This document shows, piece by piece, positions 7,695 through 14,571 of a stretch of DNA of 18,434 bases; position 1 is the stretch's first letter, and each line of letters begins with the position of its first letter. Source of the stretch: Chitinophagales bacterium (GTDB lineage Bacteria > Bacteroidota > Bacteroidia > Chitinophagales > CAIODY01); NCBI GenBank assembly GCA_023251415.1, contig JAHEYX010000016.1, positions 1-18,434 of the forward strand, written 5' to 3'. The notes under the pieces are model-generated. The model was not told where the DNA came from, searched no databases, and saw only the letters and a program-made list of their open reading frames with translations. The position numbers were made by a program, and so were the translations under genes.

Positions 7695-7898
7695 ATGAAA
7701 AATAATCGAACTACAAAATCGCAATGGAGAAAAGGTGATGTAACAATCATCGCTGAGGCTACGGGATATTCACATGCACTCGTGTCTAAAGTCAAGGATG
7801 GTAAACGGTTCAATAAAATTATTGAGGATGCAATATCTGAATTGAACAAGAGCCGCAATGCACTCAAAAAATTCAACCGCAAAAATAATATCGCTTGA
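7695..7898 (+). CDS. Small HTH protein in Ner position (early-region regulator)
   Basis: 67 residues, basic. The segment DVTIIAEATGYSHALVSKVK (about 15-34) reads as a helix-turn-helix, and the C-terminal half is a basic helix rich in Lys, Arg and Asn. It is the first gene of the early operon, divergent from the repressor and directly before the transposase, where Mu has ner. Ner shuts down early and repressor transcription in Mu; homology is not evident here, so the equivalence is by position and fold. ATG at 7695 is preferred over an in-frame ATG at 7665, which lies inside the promoter. Its TGA stop overlaps the TTG start of the transposase. Confidence 0.65.
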   Translation: MKNNRTTKSQWRKGDVTIIAEATGYSHALVSKVKDGKRFNKIIEDAISELNKSRNALKKFNRKNNIA

Positions 7899-9964
7899 AA
7901 ATAATCAACGGCATATTGTATATCCCTTCTTCACTGCTGGCCCCTGCCTTCATAAGTGAAGTATATATGTGGAAGGTAATGTCATTCAACCGGTCCGGCA
8001 AATCAAAGGCTTACGCTAATATCGAGAATCCGGACAATAAAAAGGAGCGCCTTATTGCTTTTGACACGATCCCCTTGGACAAACAGTTGCTATTTAATCA
8101 AACTTATTGCGGTGGTATTTCTGCACTTGAATACTTCAAACAACAGCAAGCTAAAGCAGAAACAAAAGAAAATCAGTTACTACAGTCAACATTAGTAGAA
8201 GCAGCACGCAAGTTGATTAATATAAATGAATTAACCGATTTACAGAAGTCTTTTGGTGAATCCAAGGGATACCAATACGCATTCTTAGCAGCGTGGTATC
8301 GATTGATTTCATCGGTAAGAGGTGCCAAGGACGCTCGACAATATGGCTATGGAAACAAATCTGATTTATTGGTTGGATGCCTAAAGCAAATTTCTTCAGC
8401 AATTACGGTTGTAAGCATCTCAAATACGCATTATCTCAATGTTAAGGCTAATGATTTTATTAAAAATGGAATTGAAAGACTTGTTTCAAAAAAACATAGT
8501 AATAACAATGCGGCTAAAGTTGGAGATGTACAGTTAGCTACCTTGATTTCACTTTATTCTGATCCACGTAAGTTTACCCCTAGCCAAATCACATTGCAAT
8601 ATTGGAGTATTGCACGCGAAAACAATTGGCCACTTATTACGGAAAGGAGGATAAGGCAAATTCTTGAAATGCCTACAGTAATGAATACCGTGGCGAAAAA
8701 TCGCTATGGTAAAAAGTATGTTCATGATAAAATTAAAATGGTCATCAATCGTACTCCGGCATCTCATCCGGATGCATTATGGATAGCGGACGGAACCCCA
8801 ACTGAGTTATTCTATTACGATAACGGCAAAATGGGCCGTTTATATCAGTTTACAGTGCTAGATGCTTACTCTTGGAAAGTTATCGGATTAGCCATTTCAG
8901 AAACTGAAGGTAGCGATGGTGTTTACCGAGCTTTCAAAATGGCAGCTACCTCCAGTGGGCGCTTACCGCACCAAATTTTAACCGACAATGGCAGTGGTAT
9001 TGTAAATGCCACAACAAAAGAGTTTTTGAATAGAATTGCCAAATACAACATACAAACAGAGGTAGGTAATGCCCGATCAAAGAAAATTGAGCCATTTTAT
9101 GCCCATTATAACCGGGCTATTTTAAAATACTATGATAACCACTCCGGTGGGAATATTACTGCTCGTAAAATTGATACGCATACTAATCCTGACTTTATAA
9201 AAGCAAATTACAAATCATTCCCAAATAAAGAGAATTTACTTATCAGTATAGAGGAGTCTATTGCATTATGGAATGCAAGTGCCGGGGCAGAGTTAGCACC
9301 TGACAGTAACCGACCAATGCCTAATGCCGCTTATGCTATCGAATACGCCAATAAAATAGAATTAACATTTGATTTGCAGGTAAGCTTGTTTTGGCAATGG
9401 AGAATGCGCGGATATGGAAATAATGCACGTAAACTTACCTATACTTATACATTTGAAGGTCTGGTTATAGAATTTAATGGAGACCGTATACGCTATGTTG
9501 CTCCCGGATCAGGGACCGCCTCCGAAATTGCAGACTTCTTCCACAACCATTTGCATGATAAGTTTTACGTAAAGTTTGATCGCGAAAACCCTGAGATGAT
9601 AGCTATATACGATCAGCACGATAAGTTTGTAGCCTATGCCGACAAAAAAACACTTATACCTGAAGCATTTGTCGATTATAAAGAAGGCGATCGCAAGAAT
9701 TTAGACAAGTACAGATTAGTACAACGCGAACAAGAACGCATTGCTGACGAGGAACTGAATGAAAACTATGCACTTGTTGAAGCCAATAGCGTTATGCAAG
9801 GCGGAATTACAAAAGGTCGCATGTTTAAAAATGCAATGAATGACGCTGAAGCTGCTCTTAAGTTGGAGTGGAATTTAGCTAGCAGATACCCTAAACCTAA
9901 GCAAACTACTACCGGAGGCGATTTATATCGATCTCAAGATCCGGAAGGTGGAGAAATGGAATAA
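7895..9964 (+). CDS. Mu-type DDE transposase (MuA-like)
   Basis: 689 residues from a TTG start. The N-terminus (MKIINGILYIPSSLL...VYMWKVMSFN) is the DNA-binding part and resembles the start of other Bacteroidota Mu-like transposases. The catalytic core has all three acidic residues: Asp299 in LWIADGTPTELF, Asp364 in ILTDNGSGI, and Glu399 in ARSKKIEPFYAHYNRA. The second Asp and the Glu are 35 residues apart, against 56 in MuA. After the core comes a Mu-type C-terminal beta-barrel region (YTYTFEGLVIEFNGDRIRYV) and a charged tail that should contact MuB. It catalyses strand transfer of the phage ends for integration and replicative transposition. The TTG start overlaps the TGA of the preceding gene, which suggests coupling; the next in-frame ATG (codon 25) would cut the conserved N-terminus. 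Confidence 0.92.
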   Translation: MKIINGILYIPSSLLAPAFISEVYMWKVMSFNRSGKSKAYANIENPDNKKERLIAFDTIPLDKQLLFNQTYCGGISALEYFKQQQAKAETKENQLLQSTLVEAARKLININELTDLQKSFGESKGYQYAFLAAWYRLISSVRGAKDARQYGYGNKSDLLVGCLKQISSAITVVSISNTHYLNVKANDFIKNGIERLVSKKHSNNNAAKVGDVQLATLISLYSDPRKFTPSQITLQYWSIARENNWPLITERRIRQILEMPTVMNTVAKNRYGKKYVHDKIKMVINRTPASHPDALWIADGTPTELFYYDNGKMGRLYQFTVLDAYSWKVIGLAISETEGSDGVYRAFKMAATSSGRLPHQILTDNGSGIVNATTKEFLNRIAKYNIQTEVGNARSKKIEPFYAHYNRAILKYYDNHSGGNITARKIDTHTNPDFIKANYKSFPNKENLLISIEESIALWNASAGAELAPDSNRPMPNAAYAIEYANKIELTFDLQVSLFWQWRMRGYGNNARKLTYTYTFEGLVIEFNGDRIRYVAPGSGTASEIADFFHNHLHDKFYVKFDRENPEMIAIYDQHDKFVAYADKKTLIPEAFVDYKEGDRKNLDKYRLVQREQERIADEELNENYALVEANSVMQGGITKGRMFKNAMNDAEAALKLEWNLASRYPKPKQTTTGGDLYRSQDPEGGEME

Positions 9965-9986
9965 TCAACCCTTAAATAAACCATAT

Positions 9987-10895
9987 ATGCACATCGAAAT
10001 TATCAATCAAATTCAAGCCAAAATCAATGACAAATTAAGTCAGGGATTGTCACAAGCCAGATTAGCCGGTCAGTTAGGTGTTACAGCACCAACCGTTTAT
10101 AATATTATTAATTCAAAATTGGAATTAATAAGTGATAGAATGTGGAATAAACTGGCTGCTAAACTGGGCATTAATAGTACTAGCTGGAGAATGGCTAACA
10201 CTGCGAATTCAAACACAGTTAAATCCATTTGTGGAGATGCCCAACGCAATGCACTGTTTATCGCTATCGCCGGGTTTTCCGGTGCCGGTAAAACTGCTGC
10301 ATTAAAATTATACACCGACAAAAACCCACAAAGCTATTATGTGCTTTGCAATCTCCTAATGGGAAAGAAACACTTTTTACGATCCATTCAACAAGCAATA
10401 GGAATTGATGTTGAAGGCTCGCTTATCTCCCAACTAGACGCAATAATCGAACAGTTACGCGGCCAAGATGAACCGTTATTAATTTTAGATGACGGGGGAA
10501 AATTGAACGACGCAAATATGAAGCTGATTCAATTGATCTATGACGAATTAGAAGGCTCTTGCGGAATCGTACTTGCCGGTACCGAGGACATGAAGCATTA
10601 TATTGATAAAATGGCTGCCAAGGGGAAGATTGGTTTTCCTGAGTTAAAACGCCGAATTTGCTACTGGCAACGCATGTATGAACCATCTCATCAAGCTGTT
10701 AATGAAATACTCTCGTTAAACGATGCGAAAATTGCCGATCAAGCCACATTAAATTACATTATGAAACATTGTGCCAAAAACTATGGGTCGTTACGTAATT
10801 CGATTATAAACGCTAAAAAAGTAGCCAACGGAGACCCAATTACAGTTGAACTACTTGGAGGTATGCATATAGGTGATGTGAATTTTCAAAACTAA
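9987..10895 (+). CDS. MuB-type AAA ATPase, transposition target-selection protein
   Basis: 302 residues. An N-terminal HTH (LSQARLAGQLGVTAPTVYNI, 21-40) precedes an AAA ATPase with Walker A GFSGAGKT (96-103), Walker B LLILDD (164-169) and a sensor-like IVLAGTE (194-200). MuB forms ATP-dependent filaments on target DNA, delivers it to the transposase and gives target immunity; this order of HTH then AAA is that of Mu B and Tn7 TnsC-like relatives. ATG at 9987 lies 22 bases after the transposase stop. A GTG at 9948 would add 13 residues and overlap the transposase end, and is less likely because the HTH-start already has a full N-terminus. Confidence 0.9.
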   Translation: MHIEIINQIQAKINDKLSQGLSQARLAGQLGVTAPTVYNIINSKLELISDRMWNKLAAKLGINSTSWRMANTANSNTVKSICGDAQRNALFIAIAGFSGAGKTAALKLYTDKNPQSYYVLCNLLMGKKHFLRSIQQAIGIDVEGSLISQLDAIIEQLRGQDEPLLILDDGGKLNDANMKLIQLIYDELEGSCGIVLAGTEDMKHYIDKMAAKGKIGFPELKRRICYWQRMYEPSHQAVNEILSLNDAKIADQATLNYIMKHCAKNYGSLRNSIINAKKVANGDPITVELLGGMHIGDVNFQN

Positions 10896-10903
10896 TTGTA
10901 TTC

Positions 10904-11320
10904 ATGAACTCTATTATTATTCATAATCGTCAAGAAAATGCCAAGCAAACTGAAAAGATACTGGCTTTAACCGGTTTTACTTCAGAAGAGCTCTTTTGGT
11001 TAAAACATGATACCGGGATGAATTTTTTAAAACTCATGTGTCGAAATGATCAATGGGGTATGCAATTTATGAGTTCTCAAACTTTCTTTTGGTCATGGTG
11101 GATTAATCTTTGGAACAATCGTGATAGTGAATGGCTTATTAACAACAAACACCATTTGAAAGGAACATCAAAATCCGTTCGAGAACGCTATTTATTAGCA
11201 AATAACTTGGATTTGCTATACAAAGACTGTAATCGCAAAAGGCTTGAAGAGGGATATACGCTAGTGGTAAGCCATACTAATAAGATACGTCAGCGAAATA
11301 ACTTATCCTATGTCAGCTAA
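10904..11320 (+). CDS. Hypothetical protein, Trp-rich, early operon
   Basis: 138 residues, not recognised. A Trp/Phe-rich central stretch (residues about 52-70, with SQTFFWSWWINLWNN) is notable but mixed with polar residues, so it is not a clear membrane segment. The C-terminal third is basic (VRERYLLANN, NRKRLEEGY). It follows the MuB gene after 8 bases and overlaps the next gene by 11 bases, so it is expressed with transposition genes. In Mu this place holds small semi-essential early genes (for example kil, gam), many of which act on host DNA metabolism; that is context only. Confidence 0.65.
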   Translation: MNSIIIHNRQENAKQTEKILALTGFTSEELFWLKHDTGMNFLKLMCRNDQWGMQFMSSQTFFWSWWINLWNNRDSEWLINNKHHLKGTSKSVRERYLLANNLDLLYKDCNRKRLEEGYTLVVSHTNKIRQRNNLSYVS

Positions 11321-11549
11321 TACACCAGTATTTATTGTAGGCACAAAGCCTTGGTTAATTAGATATGCATATGCATGCAAACAACAAGCAAGTATGCGTA
11401 AAATGGAAGCAAAGTTTAGCGAACCAAATGAACATAGAAGATTGCTTATAGAGGCTGACGGTTTATTAAAGGAGGCTAAATGGTGCTACGATCGGTTAAG
11501 AGAAATCAACACAAATTTTAATCATAAAAATCAAAATCATGAGTACTAA
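11310..11549 (+). CDS. Small hypothetical helical protein, early operon
   Basis: 79 residues, not recognised. The sequence KPWLIRYAYACKQQASMRKM (13-32) followed by EHRRLLIEADGLLKEAKWCY (41-60) is helical and charged. It begins inside the end of the preceding gene and its own end overlaps the next gene, 11 bases each time, so the three form a coupled chain. No transmembrane segment or signal peptide is visible. Confidence 0.6.
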   Translation: MSANTPVFIVGTKPWLIRYAYACKQQASMRKMEAKFSEPNEHRRLLIEADGLLKEAKWCYDRLREINTNFNHKNQNHEY

Positions 11550-11760
11550 AGAAAAATTACTGCAAATCGAAACAAGAAAATCGCAAGTCGCTTCAAAAAT
11601 ATCTGAAATAAAAGAATGGCAAAGACGCCATGCCCATAAATCAGGTAGTAAAGATTGGCATTTATTCAAAAATGATCTGCGCGATTATGAAGCAGAGCTT
11701 GTAAGCTTGAATAACCAAGCAGAACAAATAAAATTAACCGGTAGTGATAGCAATATATAA
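11539..11760 (+). CDS. Small coiled-coil hypothetical protein, early operon
   Basis: 73 residues. Almost entirely helical with heptad-like spacing: EKLLQIETRKSQVASKISEI, a basic turn (RRHAHKSGSKDW), then DLRDYEAELVSLNNQAEQIK. This looks like a two-helix coiled-coil hairpin. It overlaps the preceding gene by 11 bases. No function can be assigned. Confidence 0.6.
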   Translation: MSTKEKLLQIETRKSQVASKISEIKEWQRRHAHKSGSKDWHLFKNDLRDYEAELVSLNNQAEQIKLTGSDSNI

Positions 11761-11917
11761 CCTGATTACAACCGATCAACTTCTTGAAAAGCGATCTGAA
11801 TTAATTGAGTGGAATCAATTACATGAGTTTGCTAGAGGAAATGATATATGGATCAATAAGAGCATTATACTATCCATTATCGAAGAGCAATTATATAAAA
11901 GAAACATAAACATTTAA
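11744..11917 (+). CDS. Small hypothetical protein with GTG start, 57 residues
   Basis: A frame open after TAA at 11735 runs to TAA at 11915-11917. It has coding-like composition: TTDQLLEKRSELIEWNQLHE, ARGNDIWINKSIILSIIEEQ. The GTG at 11744 overlaps the preceding stop by 17 bases, in keeping with the overlapping chain upstream. The gene fills an otherwise empty 170-bp gap and ends 14 bases before the DUF3164 gene. The protein would be helical and acidic-to-neutral. No homology is recognised; the non-ATG start and small size make it tentative. Confidence 0.4.
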   Translation: MIAIYNLITTDQLLEKRSELIEWNQLHEFARGNDIWINKSIILSIIEEQLYKRNINI

Positions 11918-11931
11918 AACAACAAATAACA

Positions 11932-12525
11932 ATGGAAAAAACGATGAGACGCCACGACGGGCATGATGTACCTATATCGCTCGTACCTGCTTTAGACAAG
12001 AAAAAGGATAAGGTAGTTAGACAACACATTAAAACGGCAGAAAAACTAGCAGCATTGCTCTTAAAACTAAAGAATGATGCAATGAAGGATATTGAAGCCA
12101 TTCGTGAAGCAATGTACGCGGATAACAAAGTTAAAGAGGGCAGTAAAGGCAATATGCTTATCCAAACGTTTGATAAATCACTGAAAATTGAAGTTGCTAT
12201 AGCCGAAAGAATTGAATTTAGTGACTTGATCAATGTTGCACAAGAAAAGATTAATCAATATTTAAAAGAAAAAACGGGAAACGGCATTGACAGTGAAATT
12301 GCTGAATTGATAAATCTAGCGTTTAAAACCACTAAAGGAAAACTTGATACTAAGCGCATTTTAAGCCTATTTAAATTGCAAATAAAGCATTCTTTATGGA
12401 TAGAGGCGATGGAGTTACTCAAAAAATCAATTGAAACAAACAGCAGCAAAACCTACATACGCTTTTGGAAAAAAGATGAAAATGGTTCATTAAAAAGCAT
12501 AGTACTGGACATTGCCAATGTGTAA
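11932..12525 (+). CDS. DUF3164 family protein (Mu-like phage early protein)
   Basis: 197 residues, the usual length. The family pattern is clear: R-x-x-G-x-x-VP (RRHDGHDVPISLVPALDKKK), a helix KLAALLLKLKNDAMKDIEAI, NMLIQTFDKSLKIEVAIAER, and a C-terminal SSKTYIRFWKKDENG segment followed by hydrophobic strand IVLDIAN. DUF3164 genes are found near transposase and Gp16 genes in Mu-like phages and in some integrative elements; their biochemical role is not known. It precedes a 410-bp non-coding region, the longest gap in the early operon. Confidence 0.82.
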   Translation: MEKTMRRHDGHDVPISLVPALDKKKDKVVRQHIKTAEKLAALLLKLKNDAMKDIEAIREAMYADNKVKEGSKGNMLIQTFDKSLKIEVAIAERIEFSDLINVAQEKINQYLKEKTGNGIDSEIAELINLAFKTTKGKLDTKRILSLFKLQIKHSLWIEAMELLKKSIETNSSKTYIRFWKKDENGSLKSIVLDIANV

Positions 12526-12553
12526 GAGTTGGTTTTTTATGGTTAAACTGGCT

Positions 12554-12621
12554 TCCCCATTCATACAACGGTAGTAGGCTCATTGGTTTAGTCAATCCGG
12601 GTTCGATTCCCGGATGGGGAA
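12554..12621 (+). tRNA. tRNA-like structure with degenerate anticodon arm
   Basis: A 7-bp acceptor stem (TCCCCAT 12554-12560 with ATGGGGA 12614-12620) and a canonical T arm (CCGGG, loop TTCGATT, CCCGG; 12597-12613) are perfect, with U8 and the D-loop AACGGTA (12567-12573) closed by TAC/GTA. The piece between D and T arms is about 4 bases too short for a normal tRNA. Two anticodon-arm registers are possible: a GGCT/AGTC stem with loop ATTGGTT (UGG, proline) or an ATTG/CAAT stem with loop GTTTAGT (UUA, which would read ochre stops). Neither gives a full 5-bp stem plus a normal variable loop. No CCA is encoded. It may be a decayed tRNA or a tRNA mimic at the 5' end of a larger RNA. Confidence 0.5.
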
Positions 12622-12935
12622 CAAAGGGCAGTCTTGTTACGATATGGTTTTCCGAGCCCTTTCAGATAAAACGATAAAACCGATCGCCTGTCGGATGGCA
12701 AGTAAACCGATACTCAATAGGGTTCAAATATTTTTGAGGGGTTTTTCGAAGAGTTAAAAAATGCAAAACCCCCTAAATCACCAAACGAATTAATTAAAGC
12801 TGGGGGGCTTGGTTAGATTCTAGCTTCGAAGGCGGTTTGGTGGCAAGGTCAACAAGGTATAGTAAATGACTATTTAGCGGTACGCAAGAGGCATTGGGGT
12901 AAGCCGTATTACCCCACAATTTAAAGAATAACGAT
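12622..12935 (+). ncRNA. Candidate structured non-coding RNA following the tRNA-like element
   Basis: There is no open frame here, yet the stretch is richer in GC than its neighbours and full of paired segments. Seen: AAAGGGC/GCCCTTT (12623-12629 with 12656-12662); CCGA/TCGG with a 7-base loop (12680-12694); GGGGTTTT/AAAACCCC (12738-12745 with 12765-12772); CACCAAAC/GTTTGGTG (12779-12786 with 12835-12842) enclosing AAGCT/AGCTT; and TGGGGTAA/TTACCCCA at the end. CCCCC (12769-12773) could also pair with the G6 run at 12802-12807, so alternative folds exist. Large ornate phage RNAs such as GOLLD or ROOL often lie beside tRNAs, but I cannot identify either family here. It could also be a long leader for the gene at 12936. 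Confidence 0.4.
12895..12916 (+). terminator. Hairpin just before the DUF2786-like gene, possible attenuator/terminator
   Basis: TGGGGTAA and TTACCCCA pair perfectly around the loop GCCGTA. No U-run follows (CAATTTAAAG), so it is not a standard intrinsic terminator. It ends 19 bases before the ATG at 12936, so it could mark the 3' end of the structured RNA or act in the leader of the next gene. Confidence 0.35.
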
Positions 12936-13565
12936 ATGAACCAACAAATAAGCAACAAACTGGCAAAAATACACGAACTAATAAATCGTGCGGGCTCTGA
13001 TGGGGAGAAAGCTGCTGCTCAAAACGCATTGGACAGAATTGTTGCGAAACACAACATTACTGCTGAGCAGTTAAATAATCTCGATAAGAACAACTATACT
13101 TTTACCTATACATCGGTATTAGAACTTTGGTTATTCTCAAGGCTTAACTTAGTGTTTTTAGGAGATAGGAATAATGATCGGATTTGTAAAAGGCTATATG
13201 ATCATAACCTTGGTAAAGCTATTAAACAATTAGTAGCTTATTATACCTATGAAGAGTACATAACTATTGAATGTAGTTATGAATATTTCCGTCGACATAT
13301 GGGAAAAGAATGGCGTAGAGTTAGCAAGCTACAGATAGCTAGTAAAAAAAAACCTAAAACAAAAAACAAATCGAGAAAGCAATTACAAGACGTTTTTGCT
13401 AACGCTTACTTTATCAAAAGTAAGTTATACGTTGAAGAGGAGTTGAAATACCAAGACAGCAGCAAACTTAGTAAAGCAGAGTTATTACAACATTATCAAA
13501 TGAGAAATGTAGAAGGTGGCCAATTCAATAAACAATTGATTAATGGAAATTTACTTAACCAATAA
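12936..13565 (+). CDS. DUF2786-like protein
   Basis: 209 residues. The N-terminal 45 residues match DUF2786: KLAKIHELINRAGSDGEKAA, then ALDRIVAKHNITAEQL, i.e. a 'KI-x-x-L...GE-x-x-AA...A-x-x-x-I/L-x-x-KH-x-I' pattern. The central part is Tyr-rich and strand-like (NNYTFTYTSVLELWLFSRLN), followed by a strongly basic segment (KKKPKTKNKSRKQ, about 146-158), suggesting nucleic-acid contact. DUF2786 proteins occur in phages and plasmids without a proven role. It is the first gene after the structured non-coding region, and starts a new tightly spaced run of genes. Confidence 0.65.
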   Translation: MNQQISNKLAKIHELINRAGSDGEKAAAQNALDRIVAKHNITAEQLNNLDKNNYTFTYTSVLELWLFSRLNLVFLGDRNNDRICKRLYDHNLGKAIKQLVAYYTYEEYITIECSYEYFRRHMGKEWRRVSKLQIASKKKPKTKNKSRKQLQDVFANAYFIKSKLYVEEELKYQDSSKLSKAELLQHYQMRNVEGGQFNKQLINGNLLNQ

Positions 13566-13574
13566 TAAATACCC

Positions 13575-13850
13575 ATGCCAATAGTAGTAACCTATACAAC
13601 AAGACGTAGCAATATGTACGAGCTATTATGCTGTAGCAGCATTAGCAACGCTAAATATTTAGCCGAGGATTTAGACACTTTTGAAAGAATATGGCGAAAT
13701 GACATAAAAAAGCATCCGAAAAAAAGCACAGGATCAGTTGAAGATTTTTATGAATTATCTCGAAATGGCGATAGAAAAAAGGTTCGTATTTGGCATTTAA
13801 ACGCAAAAGGTGAACGCGATAGACTAGTAGCTACAATAGAAAACAAATAA
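13575..13850 (+). CDS. Small hypothetical protein, early/middle operon
   Basis: 91 residues, not recognised. Features: MYELLCCSSISNAKYLAEDL (14-33), a basic KKHPKKSTGS, a YELSRNGDRKKVRIWHLNAK segment, and a C-terminal strand. The size and mix of strand and helix suggest a compact single domain. It sits between the DUF2786-like gene and a gene starting 5 bases downstream. No signal or membrane segment. Confidence 0.6.
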   Translation: MPIVVTYTTRRSNMYELLCCSSISNAKYLAEDLDTFERIWRNDIKKHPKKSTGSVEDFYELSRNGDRKKVRIWHLNAKGERDRLVATIENK

Positions 13851-13855
13851 TTGCA

Positions 13856-14293
13856 ATGCGTAAATTCCAACTGACCTCACCGAATTTCAAAGGACATGTA
13901 GAAGCTATCTACACTGCCGAAGGAATACTATCTATAATAGACATGAGCAATGCCGAACTAAATCAACAGGGTATTGCCAAGATGAAATTTACAATGCCGC
14001 CACTGATGGTGGACATCAACAACGCGTTCGCTAGCACTACAGTAATTGTAGTAGAAGTTGATTATCCTGTAACATTTCAAATGTTTATGGACGCATATAA
14101 AAAGAAAGTACGCCGGGTACGTGCTGAAGCAATCTGGAATAAGCTATCAAAACTTGACCAAATTAAAGCAATTAACGGTATCAAAAAGTATGATTCATAC
14201 CTGCTTCGGGTAAGTTGGCGAACAAAAGCTGATCCGGACACCTATTTGAAACAAGAGTATTGGAATGATGAATGGGACAAATTAAACAACTAG
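13856..14293 (+). CDS. Hypothetical protein with phage replication-type C-terminal domain
   Basis: 145 residues. The C-terminal half reads VTFQMFMDAYKKKVRRVRAE, then AIWNKLSKLDQIKAINGIKK and DPDTYLKQEYWNDEW. This 'F-x-x-x-Y-x-KK...A-x-x-x-W-x-KLS-x-x-x-Q-x-x-A...YL-x-x-x-x-W' pattern occurs at the C-termini of phage replication and primase-like proteins and in stand-alone Bacteroidota phage proteins, where it is probably a nucleic-acid or partner-binding module. The N-terminal half (strands FQLTSPNFKGHVEAIYTAEG) is unrelated to any replication enzyme I recognise. Function is inferred only loosely. Confidence 0.6.
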   Translation: MRKFQLTSPNFKGHVEAIYTAEGILSIIDMSNAELNQQGIAKMKFTMPPLMVDINNAFASTTVIVVEVDYPVTFQMFMDAYKKKVRRVRAEAIWNKLSKLDQIKAINGIKKYDSYLLRVSWRTKADPDTYLKQEYWNDEWDKLNN

Positions 14294-14297
14294 GACG

Positions 14298-14378
14298 ATG
14301 CTTTTTATCATTTATATAACATACATCATATTAATCTGTATCGATTTAGCTGATGTTCAAAGTAATCAACATGAATAA
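14298..14378 (+). CDS. Possible 26-residue membrane peptide
   Basis: ATG at 14298 opens a frame that begins MLFIIYITYIILICIDLADV, nearly all hydrophobic over about 17 residues, and ends at TAA 14376-14378. It starts four bases after the previous stop and overlaps the start of the next gene by 26 bases. It fills a gap upstream of the lysin, so a holin-like or other membrane role is conceivable, but very short hydrophobic frames are common in AT-rich DNA. Confidence 0.2.
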   Translation: MLFIIYITYIILICIDLADVQSNQHE

Positions 14379-14571
14379 TATACCAGCCGGCAGCTCTTTT
14401 AGGAAAATTCAAAAACATCTCGATGATAACGGGATAATGTCAAACATTCATAGAAATTCTGTGAATAATTATCACGTATCAATTAATATGAATATTGTTA
14501 AAACCTTTAAACAACGCAGAAGTTGCAGAAGATACATTTATAAACTTTATAAAAACTTGAACAATGAATAA
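14353..14571 (+). CDS. Small basic hypothetical protein
   Basis: 72 residues, not recognised. It is strongly basic (FKQRRSCRRYIYKLYKNLNN at the C-terminus) with a central NSVNNYHVSINMNIVKTF. It may bind nucleic acid (inference from charge). The stop overlaps the lysin start by 8 bases, showing coupling. An internal ATG at codon 7 (14371) is an alternative start. Confidence 0.5.
   Translation: MFKVINMNNIPAGSSFRKIQKHLDDNGIMSNIHRNSVNNYHVSINMNIVKTFKQRRSCRRYIYKLYKNLNNE

Noticed and set aside
7608..7724. N-terminal 39-residue extension of the repressor
   Set aside because: It would place coding sequence across the operator and early promoter and adds residues unlike any XRE repressor; the ATG at 7607 gives the normal N-terminus.
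7595..7882. Minus-strand 95-codon frame across the switch and the Ner-like gene
   Set aside because: It runs through the operator region and is antisense to the Ner-like gene and start of the repressor, without protein-like features.
12586..12592. Functional ochre-suppressor tRNA (UUA anticodon)
   Set aside because: That register leaves no variable loop and extra bases before the stem, and there is no sign of in-frame TAA readthrough in the genes of this window; kept only as a possibility within the tRNA-like finding.
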